From assembly GCA_002928965.1 (NCBI GenBank), contig PERU01000014.1, positions 29,351 to 93,350 of the forward strand: DNA of 64,000 bases. The letters are read 5' to 3'. This document shows, piece by piece, positions 53,734 through 64,000 of the stretch. The position numbers were made by a program, and so were the translations under genes. The stretch comes from Methylomonas sp. (lineage in GTDB: Bacteria > Pseudomonadota > Gammaproteobacteria > Methylococcales > Methylomonadaceae). The notes under the pieces were generated by a model that did no database searches, was not told the DNA's origin, and saw only the letters and a program-made list of their open reading frames with translations. How positions within the stretch are numbered: the first letter of the stretch is position 1; each line of letters begins with the position of its first letter.

Positions 53734-54798
53734 ATGCCGTTAGTCGCCCACACCAATTTACCAACTTTTCTGCGTCTGCAGGATGAAGGGGAAGAAATTC
53801 TCACTCCTGATCGGGCCAGCCATCAGAGTATCCGCGAGTTACACATCGGCTTGCTGAATATCATGCCGGATGCCGCGCTGGAAGCCACCGAACGGCAGTT
53901 TTTTCGTCTGGTGGGTGCCTGTAATCAAATCGCTCAATTTCATGTGCATCCTTTCACCATAGACGGATTGGAGCGTAATCCGGCAGCTTTGGAGCATATT
54001 GCCAAATATTACGAAAGCTTTGAGCAAATCAAGCAGGACGGTCTGGATGCGCTGATTATCAGTGGTGCCAATGTTACCCATGATCATTTGCAGGATGAGT
54101 CGTTCTGGCAACCTTTGACGGAGGTGTTTGAGTGGTCCAAGCAACATGTCACGTCCACATTGTGTTCCTGTCTGGCCACCCATGCCCTGATTCAGCATTG
54201 TTATGGCGTTGAACGCACCCGTTTACCCGATAAACGCTGGGGGGTGTTTTCGCACAAGGTGGTGGATAGACGGCATCCGTTGATGGCAGAAATTAACACC
54301 CGATTCGACGTGCCACACTCCCGCTATAACGAGATTTTTCAGGCCGATATGGAAACACATGGCTTGAACGTCCTGGTGAGCAGCGAAGAAGCGGGTGTGC
54401 ATCTGGCGACCAGTCCGGACGGTTTTCGGATCGTATTTTTCCAGGGACACCCGGAATATGACGACATCAGTCTGCTGAAAGAATACAAGCGGGAAGTGCT
54501 GCGATTTTACAATGGCGAACGTAGCGATTATCCACCATTTCCGGATCATTATTTCAATGCCGGGATTCAGCAATTGTTGGCTGACTATGCAGCGCATGTT
54601 CAACAGGCCAAACTGTCAGGTGAGCCTATTGAACGCATGCCGGAAGACAAGATTATCCAGCATCTGGATATTACTTGGCGCGACTCGGCCAAAGCTGTGT
54701 TCAATAACTGGCTGGGCAAGGTCTATCAAATTACTAACGAAGATCGACGGCTGCCGTTCATGGACGGTATCGATCCTGAAAATCCGTTGGGGTTGTAA
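53734..54798 (+). CDS. metA: Homoserine O-acyltransferase MetA
   Basis: Transfers a succinyl or acetyl group from CoA to homoserine, the first step of methionine synthesis. The MetA fold is seen: IGLLNIMPDAALEATERQFF, nucleophile Cys146 in CSCLATHAL, RWGVFSH and the His239/Glu241 pair in FFQGHPEYD. Length is 354 aa, slightly longer than the E. coli enzyme (309). Acyl specificity depends on a residue next to the active site and is not assigned here. ATG 53734 is chosen; an in-frame TTG at 53701 is inside the previous gene. Confidence 0.95.
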   Translation: MPLVAHTNLPTFLRLQDEGEEILTPDRASHQSIRELHIGLLNIMPDAALEATERQFFRLVGACNQIAQFHVHPFTIDGLERNPAALEHIAKYYESFEQIKQDGLDALIISGANVTHDHLQDESFWQPLTEVFEWSKQHVTSTLCSCLATHALIQHCYGVERTRLPDKRWGVFSHKVVDRRHPLMAEINTRFDVPHSRYNEIFQADMETHGLNVLVSSEEAGVHLATSPDGFRIVFFQGHPEYDDISLLKEYKREVLRFYNGERSDYPPFPDHYFNAGIQQLLADYAAHVQQAKLSGEPIERMPEDKIIQHLDITWRDSAKAVFNNWLGKVYQITNEDRRLPFMDGIDPENPLGL

Positions 54799-55263
54799 AT
54801 GCATACAGCGTTTCTGCAGCAGGCTGTGACACTCGCTTGCGACAATGTCGCCAACGGCGGCGGCCCGTTTGGTGCTTTGATTGTAAAAGATGGTCGGGTG
54901 ATTGCCCGTAGCGGAAATCGTGTGACATCGAGTCTCGATCCTACTGCGCACGCCGAAATCATGGCGATACGTTCGGCCTGTCAGTATCTGGCAGACTTTC
55001 AATTGACAGACTGCATCCTCTACACCAGCTGTGAACCCTGTCCGATGTGCCTTGGGGCAATTTATTGGGCACGTCTGCAAGCGGTTTATTTCGCCTGTAA
55101 CCGATTCGACGCCGCTGCGGCCGGCTTTGATGATAGTTTTATTTACGACGAAATACCCAAACCACCATCTGATAGAAGCATTCTCATGCGCCATATGCAA
55201 CTGGCAGATGCCGGTTCCCCTTTTGATGCCTGGAACCGGCTGTCAGATAAAACGCGTTATTAA
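54799..55263 (+). CDS. guaD: Guanine deaminase (small cytidine-deaminase-like type)
   Basis: A 154-aa zinc enzyme converting guanine to xanthine. The zinc ligands are His51 (TAHAEIMAIR) and Cys81/Cys84 (SCEPCPMCLGAIYW); Glu53 is the proton shuttle. NGGGPFGALIVKDGRVI and AGFDDSFIYDE match the Bacillus-type guanine deaminase rather than TadA. It starts directly at the metA stop (TAAATG), so it is translated from the same message. Confidence 0.92.
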   Translation: MHTAFLQQAVTLACDNVANGGGPFGALIVKDGRVIARSGNRVTSSLDPTAHAEIMAIRSACQYLADFQLTDCILYTSCEPCPMCLGAIYWARLQAVYFACNRFDAAAAGFDDSFIYDEIPKPPSDRSILMRHMQLADAGSPFDAWNRLSDKTRY

Positions 55264-55689
55264 CTGATGCTGGGCGCAACTGGGGCGATTAGTCCTGGCC
55301 GCGGCTGGATGTTTGCGATGCAGTATGGCGATGGCTTCCATGCGGGATTAACCTATCCCTCAATGTAGACGGCGAACCTTGTATTAGGGATTACCTTAGC
55401 TTTTGAACAAAATTGCCAATAACAGACATAGCGGCGGAATATCGTCAGGCCTTGCCAAACAAATCTGTATGTCTTTAAGTGGTGTGTTACCCGGCATTGG
55501 TGGGCTTGCCGTTAGTATCAAAGCTCAGGGTGGTCAATTCGTCCTCTCCCCTTAGGCTCTAAGTCTAACCAAGCCAAACCGTTCCGGATAACTGTGAATT
55601 TGCGCTCAAAATCATCAATACAAAACTGCGGCAGTAAACCGAGGTGTAAAAGTTTTTTAAAGCAAGGTGCTACTGTTTTTAATGGGGCA
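55264..55689. other. Gene-free stretch
   Basis: Convergent intergenic region between guaD and umuC. No supported gene. A run at 55640-55660 (AAAAGTTTTTTAAAG) is AT-rich, but no clear hairpin was found. Confidence 0.5.
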
Positions 55690-56979
55690 TTATTTGCAGT
55701 GAGCAGTCACTAATTCTTTCCAGTTGGTTGTGAAAGATTGAGATTTACTGCTTGCCTTTGGCTTCCAAGTTTCATCAATTCGCGTGGTTGCAATGGCAAT
55801 GCCTTTAGGAAAACGCTGATTGATTTGATCAACGGTTTTCATCAACAATCTGTTTTCCTCTGGTAAGTTGTTGTGAGTAAAGTCAAAGAGTTCTGTTTGT
55901 CCTGGTGAAGTTTCCGAACGAATTTGACTGAGTTGAACACCACATTTGTAGTAACTGTAGTTGGGTTTATAAATGGCTGAGAGCATTCGATCAACAATAC
56001 CCAGGATCACCCGTGTATCTTGAGTAGGGAACGCTAGTTTCCTACTGGCCGAACGCTGATATTGCGGTTCGTGCTCAGCAAAGATATTGGTTCTGATAAA
56101 AATTGTGACGTAACCTGCGACCGAATTTTGCTGTCTGAGTTTCTCGGCTGCTCTACTGACAAACTCTGCCATGGCACTAAAAAGATCATGGTAGTGAAGT
56201 AAGCGACGACCAAAACTGCGAGAGCAGACGATTTGCTGCTTGTCCGGTGCTATTTCCTCCAGTTCCAGGCAGGCGATCCCGTTCAATTCCAACACCGTGC
56301 GGGCTACTACGATATTGAATTGCTCCTGGATGCGTTGGGTGGGCTGGGTTGCCAAATCCCATACGGTATAAATGCCTAGCTGATTTAATTTGGTGGTTGT
56401 GCGCGAGCCGATGCCCCACACCTCACCGACCGGCACGATCTTCATCAATTTTATTCTGCGTGCCGAATCCGATAAATCCAGCACACCACCAGTCTTTTTC
56501 CATTTTTTGGCCGCGAAATTCGCTAGTTTGGCCAGTGTTTTGGTAGGTCCCATGCCGATACAGACTGGAATGCCAGTGGCGCGAAAAACGGCCTTTTTGA
56601 TGCGTTGACCATACGCTATCGGATCTTGGCGGCAGGGGTAAACCCCGGTTAAATCCAGAAAAGCCTCGTCGATGGAATACACTTCCAGACTGGGAGCGAA
56701 CGCTTCCAATGTAGACATCACACGCGCCGACATATCGGCGTATAGTGCGTAGTTGGATGAAAACAGCTTAATATGATGCTGCTCGACCCGTTGTTGAATC
56801 TGGAACAGCGGAACACCCATTTTTATCCCTAAGTCTTTTACTTCCTGTGAACGTGAAACGACGCACCCATCGTTATTACTGAGCACGACTTCGGGTCGGT
56901 CAACCAGGTCAGGTCGGAAAACCCGCTCGCACGACACATAGAAATTATTGCAATCGACCAGGGCTAACAGTGGCTGCAT
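55690..56979 (-). CDS. umuC: UmuC, catalytic subunit of DNA polymerase V
   Basis: A 429-aa Y-family translesion polymerase. The catalytic palm shows ALVDCNNFYVSCERVF with Asp8 and YSIDEAFLDL, plus the helix-hairpin-helix LMKIVPVGEVWGIG and the little-finger domain. The start at 56979 overlaps the umuD stop (TAATG) by one base; a longer open frame to 57015 is inside umuD. With UmuD'2 it copies damaged DNA. Confidence 0.96.
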   Translation of the reverse strand: MQPLLALVDCNNFYVSCERVFRPDLVDRPEVVLSNNDGCVVSRSQEVKDLGIKMGVPLFQIQQRVEQHHIKLFSSNYALYADMSARVMSTLEAFAPSLEVYSIDEAFLDLTGVYPCRQDPIAYGQRIKKAVFRATGIPVCIGMGPTKTLAKLANFAAKKWKKTGGVLDLSDSARRIKLMKIVPVGEVWGIGSRTTTKLNQLGIYTVWDLATQPTQRIQEQFNIVVARTVLELNGIACLELEEIAPDKQQIVCSRSFGRRLLHYHDLFSAMAEFVSRAAEKLRQQNSVAGYVTIFIRTNIFAEHEPQYQRSASRKLAFPTQDTRVILGIVDRMLSAIYKPNYSYYKCGVQLSQIRSETSPGQTELFDFTHNNLPEENRLLMKTVDQINQRFPKGIAIATTRIDETWKPKASSKSQSFTTNWKELVTAHCK

Positions 56980-57458
56980 TACAAGGCATGGATAACATTG
57001 GTCACCACGCCCCACACCACCATATCCAGCTCGTCATAAATGGAGATGTCCGAATAGGCAGGATTTTCTGCTTTTAGTTTCCATTGACCGTTCTCACACT
57101 GTAGACGCTTCACCGTCATCTCACCATTCAATGCACAAATGACAATTTTCCCTGGCACTGGTTCGATACATCGATCAACTACCAGGATGTCATTGGGATG
57201 AATGCCTGCGCCCAGCATCGACTCGCCTTGTGCCCGAACGAAGTAGGTTGCAGATGGGTGTTGAATTAGTAATTCGTGTAAATCCAGAGTTTTATCAACG
57301 TAATCTGAAGCAGGGGAAGGGAAGCCAGCAGAAACTTTCCCGGCGAATAAGGGTAACTTCGCTCTTGATAAGGGAAATCTCGGCTTGTAGATGGATAGTT
57401 GGTTATTGAAAACTAAACGAGCTTCTTGGTTACTGATCTTGAAAGGCAAATTTGGCAT
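56979..57458 (-). CDS. umuD: UmuD, SOS mutagenesis protein
   Basis: A 159-aa LexA-like protein. The cleavage site Ala44-Gly45 (KVSAGFPSP), catalytic Ser80 (QGESMLGAGI) and Lys117 (EMTVKRLQ) are present, so RecA-stimulated self-cleavage should work. The upstream 80 bases contain two direct AGAACAA sequences 11 bases apart (minus strand, about 57513-57535) but no CTGT-N8-ACAG box of E. coli type, so the LexA site of this organism remains to be defined. Confidence 0.95.
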   Translation of the reverse strand: MPNLPFKISNQEARLVFNNQLSIYKPRFPLSRAKLPLFAGKVSAGFPSPASDYVDKTLDLHELLIQHPSATYFVRAQGESMLGAGIHPNDILVVDRCIEPVPGKIVICALNGEMTVKRLQCENGQWKLKAENPAYSDISIYDELDMVVWGVVTNVIHAL

Positions 57459-58507
57459 AAAAAACTGTTGGGTAGATTACACGAAGCAATAGCCTACCAT
57501 CTAAATGCATATTGTTCTATATTTGTTCTCATTTGCGTGTAAGGCTGGATATCACGCTCAAAGTTGTCTGTATAAAATCCATTTAGATAAATAATGGTGC
57601 AAACTGGGCTTTTACATCAGGCGTGTGTTCACTTAATAGTCCAAATTGGGTTCAAAAATGGATCATTCCTTTTCTGATTGGCAACCCTTGAAATGCTTTT
57701 GAGTCCCGTCTTACAGATGGCTTTTGCACGTCATCAAAAAAACCATTGATGTCTGCCTGAAAAATTTCATTGATTGGCTTGTTTCCAATCAGCTCAACAA
57801 GAATGGGAATTTTGGTTTGTTGATTGTTTTCGATATGGGGGTTAAGTAAATCAGCCAGGGAGCAAGCATCTGAGTACCGAAAACTGCTCAAGCAAGGTCT
57901 GAATCCTCTGGTGTAAAAACGGAAAATTGAACGCGAGCTGCACTTGTCCGTCGCCAAATCAATGACATTTGCAGAATGATAGTGAAACATTTTATAAATT
58001 CATCAACGATCGTCTGCCGATCGCTGAGTAATCCAAAGCGCCTTGATGGCGCAAACCGATAGACCGCGCGAGTAGAGTTTCGAAAGGCGGTGTTGCCGTT
58101 GCGCGTTAGTAGCGAGGGTAGCGATACTTCCCGACGCACACGCTGCCTAGTGGCGTGAAGCAAGGACTCCGGCCAGGTCGGGATGAACATGCTCGAAAAA
58201 ACCGCCAAGCTGACCTTGGCCAGCAAACAGCTCGCCGACGAAATTGCCGACATGCGCGGTCTCTACTGCTTTGGGCTTTATCCTTGTCGCGACAAACGCG
58301 GCTTCGGCAATATCACGGAACAGTTCAAACATCCCGCCGCCTTCGCGATCAATTTTACGGGCAAATCGCTTTGGGCGCCGCTTAGAATAAACACTTCTGC
58401 GGCCATGTCAGTCTCCTTGATGAATTACCGCGATAGCCCCATCTCGCGCACTTTCGCTTCGCATCACCCTATTGGTCACATTGCGCGGCAGGGGTCATAT
58501 AATTTAT
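57459..58507. other. Gene-poor stretch of decayed sequence
   Basis: No convincing gene. A minus-strand frame at 57652-57990 (GNKPINEIFQADINGFFDDV) recalls a reverse-transcriptase-like ADxxGFFD segment, but nothing around it fits. Frames at 58010-58150 and 58183-58400 carry a segment (SLLTRNGNTAF, VYRFAPSRRFG) that looks like a dispersed intergenic repeat. Decayed mobile DNA is the most likely content. Confidence 0.4.
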
Positions 58508-59575
58508 TCATGCAGCAATCGCTTCCCAAAAGCTCAACGTACCGTGACGTGAGGTCGATGCCAGTCGCTTGGCGTTTTTGCGAGGCGACCAAGCAAGCTG
58601 CTCCACGCGACTGTCAAGTTGCGCCTCCAACGCGGGGGTCGAGTCACCCACCTGATTCCAGAATGCAATTTTTCCTGCTCTGCACCCAGTAGCCAACATC
58701 TGGCCGCTGTTGGCAATATCAATTGCGCAAATAGCCTCTTGGTGGAAATCAACAGTGACAGGGGGTTTGCCCTCCGGACCTTTTTTGTCAAACGACCAAA
58801 GAATAAGTTGCGAACTGCCCCCCGTCAGCAACCAGCGGCTATTTTTGCTCCAACTAAGTTGCACCGGTTTATACGGAAAGCCAGACATCATGGCATCACT
58901 CAGCTTGGGCAGACGCCAGAAATGAACTGAATTGTCCTGACAGCCGGCTGCAATAACCTGTGCATCCGGACTCCAGTTAAGGCTTAACAATGAACCCTTC
59001 CACTTCAGCGCCTGAGGTCGGCTGTTCCGATCAAGTACATTGTAAACTTTGATTCCACCATAGCCTGCAGCCGCCAACTGGGCACCCTTGGGACGCCAGC
59101 ATAGCGCGCCGACCGTACCACCAGGAAAGGTGTACTCTCCCTCGCGGGTTCCGTCGAGTGTCAGCAAGTGTATTTTTTTTCCGCACGCTGCAGCCAGTTG
59201 TGCACCGTCCGGTCGCCAGCTCAGGTGTTCTATCCAGTTGTTGGCAGGATCTTCAGTGAGAGGTATGTCAATAAGAAGCGCGCAGGAATGGTCAGGAGCG
59301 ACATGCCAAAGGCGCACGTGGCCGTCCTGTCCACTACTGGCTAGCAGAGGTAATCTGGGATGCCAGCACAGGGCAAGTGCGCCATTTTCATGGGCAAGCC
59401 ATTCCGTATGCTGGGCACCAGTTTCACCATCAACAAGATGGACCACACCACTTGTCGTGACAGCAGCCAGCCAACTTCCACAGGATGACCAGCCCATATC
59501 TGCTGAAGATTCACTTAGCACCATCTGGGACAACAAGCGTGCATTGGGCAGACCCTTCGCGATCAGCTGAGGCAT
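58508..59575 (-). CDS. WD40-repeat protein, partner of COG0523 GTPase
   Basis: A 355-aa protein with about seven WD40 blades ([46 protein letters not shown]). WD40 propellers serve as protein-binding platforms. It overlaps the upstream COG0523 gene by 13 bases, so the pair is translationally coupled. A WD40 gene beside a COG0523 gene has been seen in zinc-responsive loci of other bacteria (recalled, not searched). No enzymatic motif. Confidence 0.88.
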   Translation of the reverse strand: MPQLIAKGLPNARLLSQMVLSESSADMGWSSCGSWLAAVTTSGVVHLVDGETGAQHTEWLAHENGALALCWHPRLPLLASSGQDGHVRLWHVAPDHSCALLIDIPLTEDPANNWIEHLSWRPDGAQLAAACGKKIHLLTLDGTREGEYTFPGGTVGALCWRPKGAQLAAAGYGGIKVYNVLDRNSRPQALKWKGSLLSLNWSPDAQVIAAGCQDNSVHFWRLPKLSDAMMSGFPYKPVQLSWSKNSRWLLTGGSSQLILWSFDKKGPEGKPPVTVDFHQEAICAIDIANSGQMLATGCRAGKIAFWNQVGDSTPALEAQLDSRVEQLAWSPRKNAKRLASTSRHGTLSFWEAIAA

Positions 59576-60903
59576 TGTTTAAGCGCTCCTTCCAGGTAGT
59601 CACGATTGAGGTTGCGACCTATGAACACCAGACGATTGCCGGGCACCTCATCTCCCCATAGGGCACCAGGGATATTATCAAAGAGCATATGTACGCCTTG
59701 AAAAACCATGCGCCTGTCGTCGCCCTTTATGGCCAGAATGCCCTTCATGCGGAACAGGTCGGCGCCGTCTGTGCGCAACAGAACAGATAGCCAAGCATCG
59801 AACTTTTCGGGATCAAGGCTGCCCTCAAATTCGAATGCGACTGAACTGACCGCGTCGTCATGTATGTGACCTGCATTAAAGAAGTGCTCGTCCACCGGCT
59901 CGCACACGTGCTCGTTTACATCGTAAAGACGAGTGTCGAACTCCTCGGGCGTATGCTGGGTAAACAGGGCATACATGCCATCCGCAGGTACTTGCAGGTG
60001 CAGCGTGCTGGCTGTTGCCAATTGCAATTTCCAGTGAATGTCACCCGCAGTAATGAGATCGCCATTGCCAGCCATGTGCGCAGGCTGTGCAAAATGGCGG
60101 AACACCTTTTCGGCGAGACCAGTCAGGCTGGTCGGCCGTGCCTCGTCGACGCGCGTCCACAGCGCTGACATATCCGGGTCGGGCCCGGTGTCAAGCGCAA
60201 GGGTGTGCTCGCCCGCCTTTAAATTGAATAGACCGCCCCACTCGAAAGGATACTCAGGCTCCAGAAACGCAGGGTTGGTTTCCAGCGCACGACCAAGATC
60301 GAATCCGCCGATGTCAAGCACCTTGTCAAGCGGTGCATTTGCCATGTTCGCCAGGATAATCTGCGCCAATTTGTTCATGTCGCGCAGTCGGGCTTGCAGA
60401 GAGCTCAGTGCCTTCTGATCAACAAGATCAGTTTTGTTCAGAACGATCATATCTGCGAAGGCGATCTGAGCCATGACCTCGTCGCTGTCGTCAAGATGTT
60501 GATTCACGTGACCGGCATCGACCAGAGTGATTATGCCATCCAGATAAAATTCATCCTTGATGTCGTCATCAACAAAAAACGTTTGTGCGACTGGGCCCGG
60601 ATCAGCCATGCCCGTTGTTTCCAACACAATACGGTCGAATTTGTCCCTGCGACGAGCAAGGTTACCCAGAATTCTGATCAAATCGCCTCGCACAGTACAG
60701 CAGATACAACCATTGTTCATTTCGAATATTTCTTCATCAGCGTTGATCACCAGTTCATGGTCAATGCCGATTTCACCAAACTCGTTTTCAATGACGGCAA
60801 TGCGTTGCCCGTGTTTTTCGGTCAGTATTCTGTTTAACAATGTCGTCTTGCCGCTGCCGAGAAAGCCGGTTAAGACGGTGACGGGAATGCGATGATCTGG
60901 CAT
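59563..60903 (-). CDS. COG0523 (CobW-like) metallochaperone GTPase
   Basis: A 446-aa GTPase. Walker [10 protein letters not shown] (13-21), the metal-binding CxCC motif (Cys66, Cys68, Cys69 in [11 protein letters not shown]), Walker B-like [11 protein letters not shown] and the guanine-base motif NKTD (156-159) are all present. The C-terminal CobW_C domain includes the His-rich [15 protein letters not shown]0523 proteins supply zinc (or cobalt) to client enzymes, often under Zur control. It heads a two-gene unit with the WD40 gene. Confidence 0.93.
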   Translation of the reverse strand: MPDHRIPVTVLTGFLGSGKTTLLNRILTEKHGQRIAVIENEFGEIGIDHELVINADEEIFEMNNGCICCTVRGDLIRILGNLARRRDKFDRIVLETTGMADPGPVAQTFFVDDDIKDEFYLDGIITLVDAGHVNQHLDDSDEVMAQIAFADMIVLNKTDLVDQKALSSLQARLRDMNKLAQIILANMANAPLDKVLDIGGFDLGRALETNPAFLEPEYPFEWGGLFNLKAGEHTLALDTGPDPDMSALWTRVDEARPTSLTGLAEKVFRHFAQPAHMAGNGDLITAGDIHWKLQLATASTLHLQVPADGMYALFTQHTPEEFDTRLYDVNEHVCEPVDEHFFNAGHIHDDAVSSVAFEFEGSLDPEKFDAWLSVLLRTDGADLFRMKGILAIKGDDRRMVFQGVHMLFDNIPGALWGDEVPGNRLVFIGRNLNRDYLEGALKQCLS

Positions 60904-61824
60904 GGGTAGCTCCCAAAAGTGAGTAACAGCAGTGAGTTTTAATTAACGTAACAGTTCTTCCAGCCAAAATTTTGTCTGCATGCAGTTCCCATACCGGACA
61001 TTCAACTGGGTCACTGGGTACCTTACCTATTGAAATTGGATAGTGATCTTGGCCGGTTATGGCCGTTCACAGACGACCGGAACACTAAAAATACGTTCAC
61101 AACCAGGGACTGCTTTACAAATAATCGGTTGGCCTTTATTCAGGCCTCAATTCCCCATGTAATGTTATGTTGTTGTGTCGTTTCACTCATAAATAAGTGT
61201 TCGTCACTTTTGAGGGTAATTGCGACGGATAAATTCTGGAGCTTCAACTATTATTAAAATGTTATAACATATCTTTAATTTGTGATTCCAGCTATCAATT
61301 TTTTAGAGTCACAACCAGCAACGATGCAAAGTTTCAGATTCATATTATCAGCTGCCTAGACAGCTACCGTTAAGTACTTGAATTGAATCAGCAGTTTCAT
61401 TGTTTACGGTAAAATGTGTATGGCGCTCCCTCCGATAAAGATCCAGTTGGAATTTACCTACATCGATGCACGTTTTCTCATTTTTGTTTGTCATAGTGTT
61501 CCTTACTTGCTAAATTCGGGCTCGAAGCCCATTCGACTGTTCGAAATAAAAATCGGGCCAGAGAAGCATACAGGCTTGTTTACGGTATCAAAGTACCTGG
61601 CGCGCATCGGACTAATCCTCCGGTAACTAGTTACTGGTGACCACGGGCTTCACTTTAGCAAAGAATAAATTTTGAAAAACAGGGATATGAAACCATACAA
61701 GCCACTCAGGTAGACGCCTGAGCTGAACCGTTATAACTTGGTGAAAGTACAGATATCTAGACAAATAACGGGATCAGATACAAAGTATTGGTATTTATCT
61801 TAACGAGCCTTGGCATAAACAATT
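60904..61824. promoter_or_regulatory. Long divergent intergenic region with ATGTTATAACAT palindrome
   Basis: No gene is supported in this 920-base stretch between the COG0523 gene and selO. The perfect 12-base palindrome ATGTTATAACAT (61259-61270) resembles the half-sites of gammaproteobacterial Zur boxes (ATGTTATA, TATAACAT) but lacks their central spacer. It lies 356 bases upstream of the COG0523 start, which is far for an operator, so its role is uncertain. Confidence 0.35.
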
Positions 61825-63561
61825 ATGACAAACCGACTGCCCCAGAAAGCCTCCTCGACTATATCGATGCTCCAGGATCTTGCGAAGTTGGCAAACTACT
61901 CTCTCATGGACACGCTCAACTGTGACCCTGACGCGACAAAAAACGGTGACGACCACGCGCCCCGACAAGTCTTTACGGGACATTATGTCCCCGTCAAGCC
62001 GACTCCAATCATAGACCCTGAGTATGTAGCTCACAGCAAAAACTTTTTTTCCGAGCTTGGCTTTGCCGACAGCATGGCAGAGTCCTCCGATTTCGTCCGC
62101 ATGTTCTCCGGCGACATCTCTCAGGTTCCAGAGCCGATGCGCAAGGTCGGTTGGGCGACTGGGTACGCACTTTCCATCTATGGCACTGAATACATTCAGC
62201 AGTGTCCGTTCCAAACTGGCAACGGATATGGAGACGGTCGTGCAATTTCTGTGCTTGAGGCCGTCATCAATGGTCGACGCTGGGAGATGCAGCTGAAAGG
62301 TGGCGGCCGCACGCCATATTGCCGCGGCGCAGACGGTCGCGCTGTCTTGCGGTCGAGTATCCGCGAGTTCTTGGCTCAGGAGCACATGCACGCACTGGGC
62401 GTGCCGACATCGCGGTCTTTGAGTTTGTACGTTTCCAAAACGGAGAAGGTAAAGCGACCATGGTACTCGGAGGGTTCGCGCTCGGAGAATCCTGACATGC
62501 TTATATCTGAGGCTGTCGCCATATCGACACGTGTCGCGCCGTCGTTCATTCGCGTCGGCCAACTTGAACTTTTCGCTCGCCGTACCCGTAAAAACGAACA
62601 CCCGAAAGCGCTGGAAGAACTGGAGAAGATTGTGCTGCACTTGATTGATCGTGAGTACGCTGACGTGGTCAATAAGCAATTCATAACTCCCGATAAATTG
62701 GTGTTGCTGGCACGCGAGTTTCGTAGCCGTCTGACGTCACTGGTGGCGAACTGGATCCGCGTCGGCTTCTGCCAGGGTAACTTCAACAGCGACAACTGTG
62801 CAGTCGGTGGTTTTACACTTGATTATGGCCCCTTCGGCTTTTGCGATGTGTTTAACCCCCAATATCAGCCTTGGACGGGAGGCGGTCATCACTTTTCGTT
62901 CATGAATCAACCAAGCGCAGCGCAACGCAATTTCGATATGTTTTGTTCGTCGTTGCGGCCGTTGCTGGCATCGCATCAGGACTATTTGCTAAAGCTCGAC
63001 GAGATTCAAAGTGGATTCTCGAAAGTTATGGACGCGCAAATGGAAAAGATGTGGGCCGCCAAGCTGGGTCTTAGTGCTTTGACAACAGCGTCTGATAAGG
63101 CACTTTGCAGCGCACTAATCAGCGAGCTAGGAACACTCATGATGCAAACGCCTGTCGATTACACTATTTTCTTCCGCGAGCTCTCGTCGGTACCCGACGA
63201 CATTCGCCCACTCAAGAAAAGCTTCTACAATGACGCGGGGCATGATACTACCTCCAAAGAGATAGATAAGCGTTGGGCAGCGTGGCTCGCGAAATGGAAA
63301 ACACTTCTCAGCGGTTCCAGTGAGGAAACTTCTAGGCAGATGAAGCTTGTAAACCCAAAGTACATTTTGCGAGAGTGGTTTGTTGTGCCGGCATATCAGC
63401 AAGCAGCTGTGGGAAATTATGCTCTAATTCGAGAACTTCAGGACGTGATGACGCAGCCCTATGAAGAGCAGTCGAAGGACGTGGAAGATAAATACTATAG
63501 GTTGAAACCGCCTGAGTTCTTTGAGGTGGGTGGATTGTCCCACCTTAGTTGCTCGTCGTGA
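61825..63561 (+). CDS. selO: SelO-family protein adenylyltransferase
   Basis: A 578-aa pseudokinase that transfers AMP from ATP to Ser, Thr or Tyr of target proteins (established for the SelO/YdiU family). The family core [40 protein letters not shown], and the metal-binding FNSDN and DYGPFGF motifs are present. The C-terminus SCSS matches the family's redox Cys position (selenocysteine in animals). It is longer than the E. coli protein (478 aa). No RBS-like sequence precedes ATG 61825, so the start is uncertain. Confidence 0.92.
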   Translation: MTNRLPQKASSTISMLQDLAKLANYSLMDTLNCDPDATKNGDDHAPRQVFTGHYVPVKPTPIIDPEYVAHSKNFFSELGFADSMAESSDFVRMFSGDISQVPEPMRKVGWATGYALSIYGTEYIQQCPFQTGNGYGDGRAISVLEAVINGRRWEMQLKGGGRTPYCRGADGRAVLRSSIREFLAQEHMHALGVPTSRSLSLYVSKTEKVKRPWYSEGSRSENPDMLISEAVAISTRVAPSFIRVGQLELFARRTRKNEHPKALEELEKIVLHLIDREYADVVNKQFITPDKLVLLAREFRSRLTSLVANWIRVGFCQGNFNSDNCAVGGFTLDYGPFGFCDVFNPQYQPWTGGGHHFSFMNQPSAAQRNFDMFCSSLRPLLASHQDYLLKLDEIQSGFSKVMDAQMEKMWAAKLGLSALTTASDKALCSALISELGTLMMQTPVDYTIFFRELSSVPDDIRPLKKSFYNDAGHDTTSKEIDKRWAAWLAKWKTLLSGSSEETSRQMKLVNPKYILREWFVVPAYQQAAVGNYALIRELQDVMTQPYEEQSKDVEDKYYRLKPPEFFEVGGLSHLSCSS

Positions 63562-64000
63562 TTCGTTGGAATTGAAAAAGTAGTGCCAGATACGAATGGC
63601 AATTACTTAAGCTTCTTCGGATGCCCATATTTTTTCACGTGTTCCCTCGCCTGACCTCTTGGCACACTGCCATTGAATTCCGATTCCTGAAAGCAGCCGT
63701 TCGTCACTGAGTCCATCCGACCCATTCTTGACGGTCGCGTTTCTCCATAGCGGCCAGTCAGCCAAATCCAGATTTTGGAAACTGGCGGACTGCAAAGCAG
63801 CCGCTGGCGACCTCTACCAACCGGCCAATTGCGGACCTCCGTGTTGTATGCGTCAGCGACAGCAGTTGAGTCAATAGCTGCCTGTTGGTTAAATCTATCG
63901 ATATAGATGCTTGATTGGGCAGCAAGACCTGGTGCTTTTTTTGGATAATTCGACAGATGCGCCTAACGGCAGCATACTATAAATCATCGCAACTTATTTC
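63562..64000. other. Gene-free end of the window
   Basis: No supported coding region, RNA gene or repeat is seen after selO up to the window edge. Confidence 0.5.

Noticed and set aside
57459..57560. SOS (LexA) box upstream of umuD
   Set aside because: No CTGT-N8-ACAG or GAAC-N4-GTTC match was found; direct AGAACAA repeats alone are not enough.
57652..57990. Possible reverse-transcriptase piece (ADINGFFDDV)
   Set aside because: Only one short motif fits; flanking residues match nothing, so a group II intron or retron call is not justified.
58183..58692. Plus-strand 169-aa frame
   Set aside because: Its 3' third is antisense to the WD40 gene and the 5' part looks like decayed repeat DNA; no ribosome site.
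61259..61270. Zur box upstream of the COG0523 gene
   Set aside because: The palindrome lacks the central spacer of known Zur boxes and lies too far upstream; kept only as a weak candidate.
1..64000. rRNA or tRNA genes
   Set aside because: I looked for conserved rRNA segments and tRNA-like cloverleafs in the gaps and saw none; a tRNAscan run would settle this.

Overview
The window looks like a chromosome segment from a gammaproteobacterium. Several features point, by inference only, to a methylotrophic or methanotrophic Methylococcales (Methylomonas-like) genome: two exported proteins with VPLPA-type PEP-CTERM tails, a small-metal-binding-protein homologue, many c-di-GMP proteins, a bacteriophytochrome, a FecIR/TonB iron module and moderate base composition. 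No methane-oxidation gene, rRNA or tRNA gene is present, so the assignment rests on general gene flavour.

Layout. 1-2.5 kb: birA (5' end outside the window), coaX and a SPOR-domain protein in an overlapping operon. 2.6-6.6 kb: heme oxygenase plus a bacteriophytochrome with GGDEF and EAL domains, a self-contained red-light to c-di-GMP module. 6.6-8.7 kb: a repeat-rich accessory patch with a 33-bp tandem repeat gene, a GIY-YIG protein with a 39-bp repeat tail, and remnants of a type I restriction system (hsdS, hsdR). 8.7-13.6 kb: two PEP-CTERM exported proteins flanking a LuxR-type response regulator and a hybrid histidine kinase.

13.9-32.5 kb is an envelope/stress island: three PRC-barrel proteins, CsbD, a SmbP-like protein, two DUF883 (ElaB/YqjD-like) proteins, a holin-X/YqjE-like protein, BON lipoprotein, OmpA, tiny membrane peptides of 25 and 49 aa, a general-stress-like protein and a ferritin-like DUF2383-type protein. 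Signalling genes lie among them: a CheB-CheR-PAS protein overlapping a PAS-GGDEF-EAL protein, an RsbRD-N/PAS/GGDEF cyclase and a lone CheB. Several of these genes share an inverted repeat of the form GTTCG-N4-CGAAC about 90-250 bp upstream, which suggests a common regulator. The island is also full of small non-coding mobile repeats, including one inserted inside another, and a short repeat that sits in frame inside the N-termini of two exported proteins.

32.8-36.4 kb: a P-type cation ATPase fused in one reading frame to a YihY/BrkB-family membrane domain. 36.6-43 kb: a membrane protein, a VapBC toxin-antitoxin pair, an exported protein, a hemerythrin and a 1156-aa protein I do not recognise. 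43.3-49.2 kb: FecI-type sigma factor, FecR, TonB receptor with STN domain and a PepSY-TM protein, a typical cell-surface-signalled iron uptake set, interrupted by a transposase remnant and a MITE. 49.2-55.3 kb: housekeeping genes (FMN-binding flavoprotein, CDF transporter, D,D-carboxypeptidase with SPOR domain, slyX, a DUF6763-like protein, a P-loop protein, metA, guanine deaminase). 55.7-57.5 kb: umuDC. 58.5-60.9 kb: a COG0523 metallochaperone GTPase with a WD40 partner. 61.8-63.6 kb: selO. The ends of the 57-64 kb part are gene-poor.
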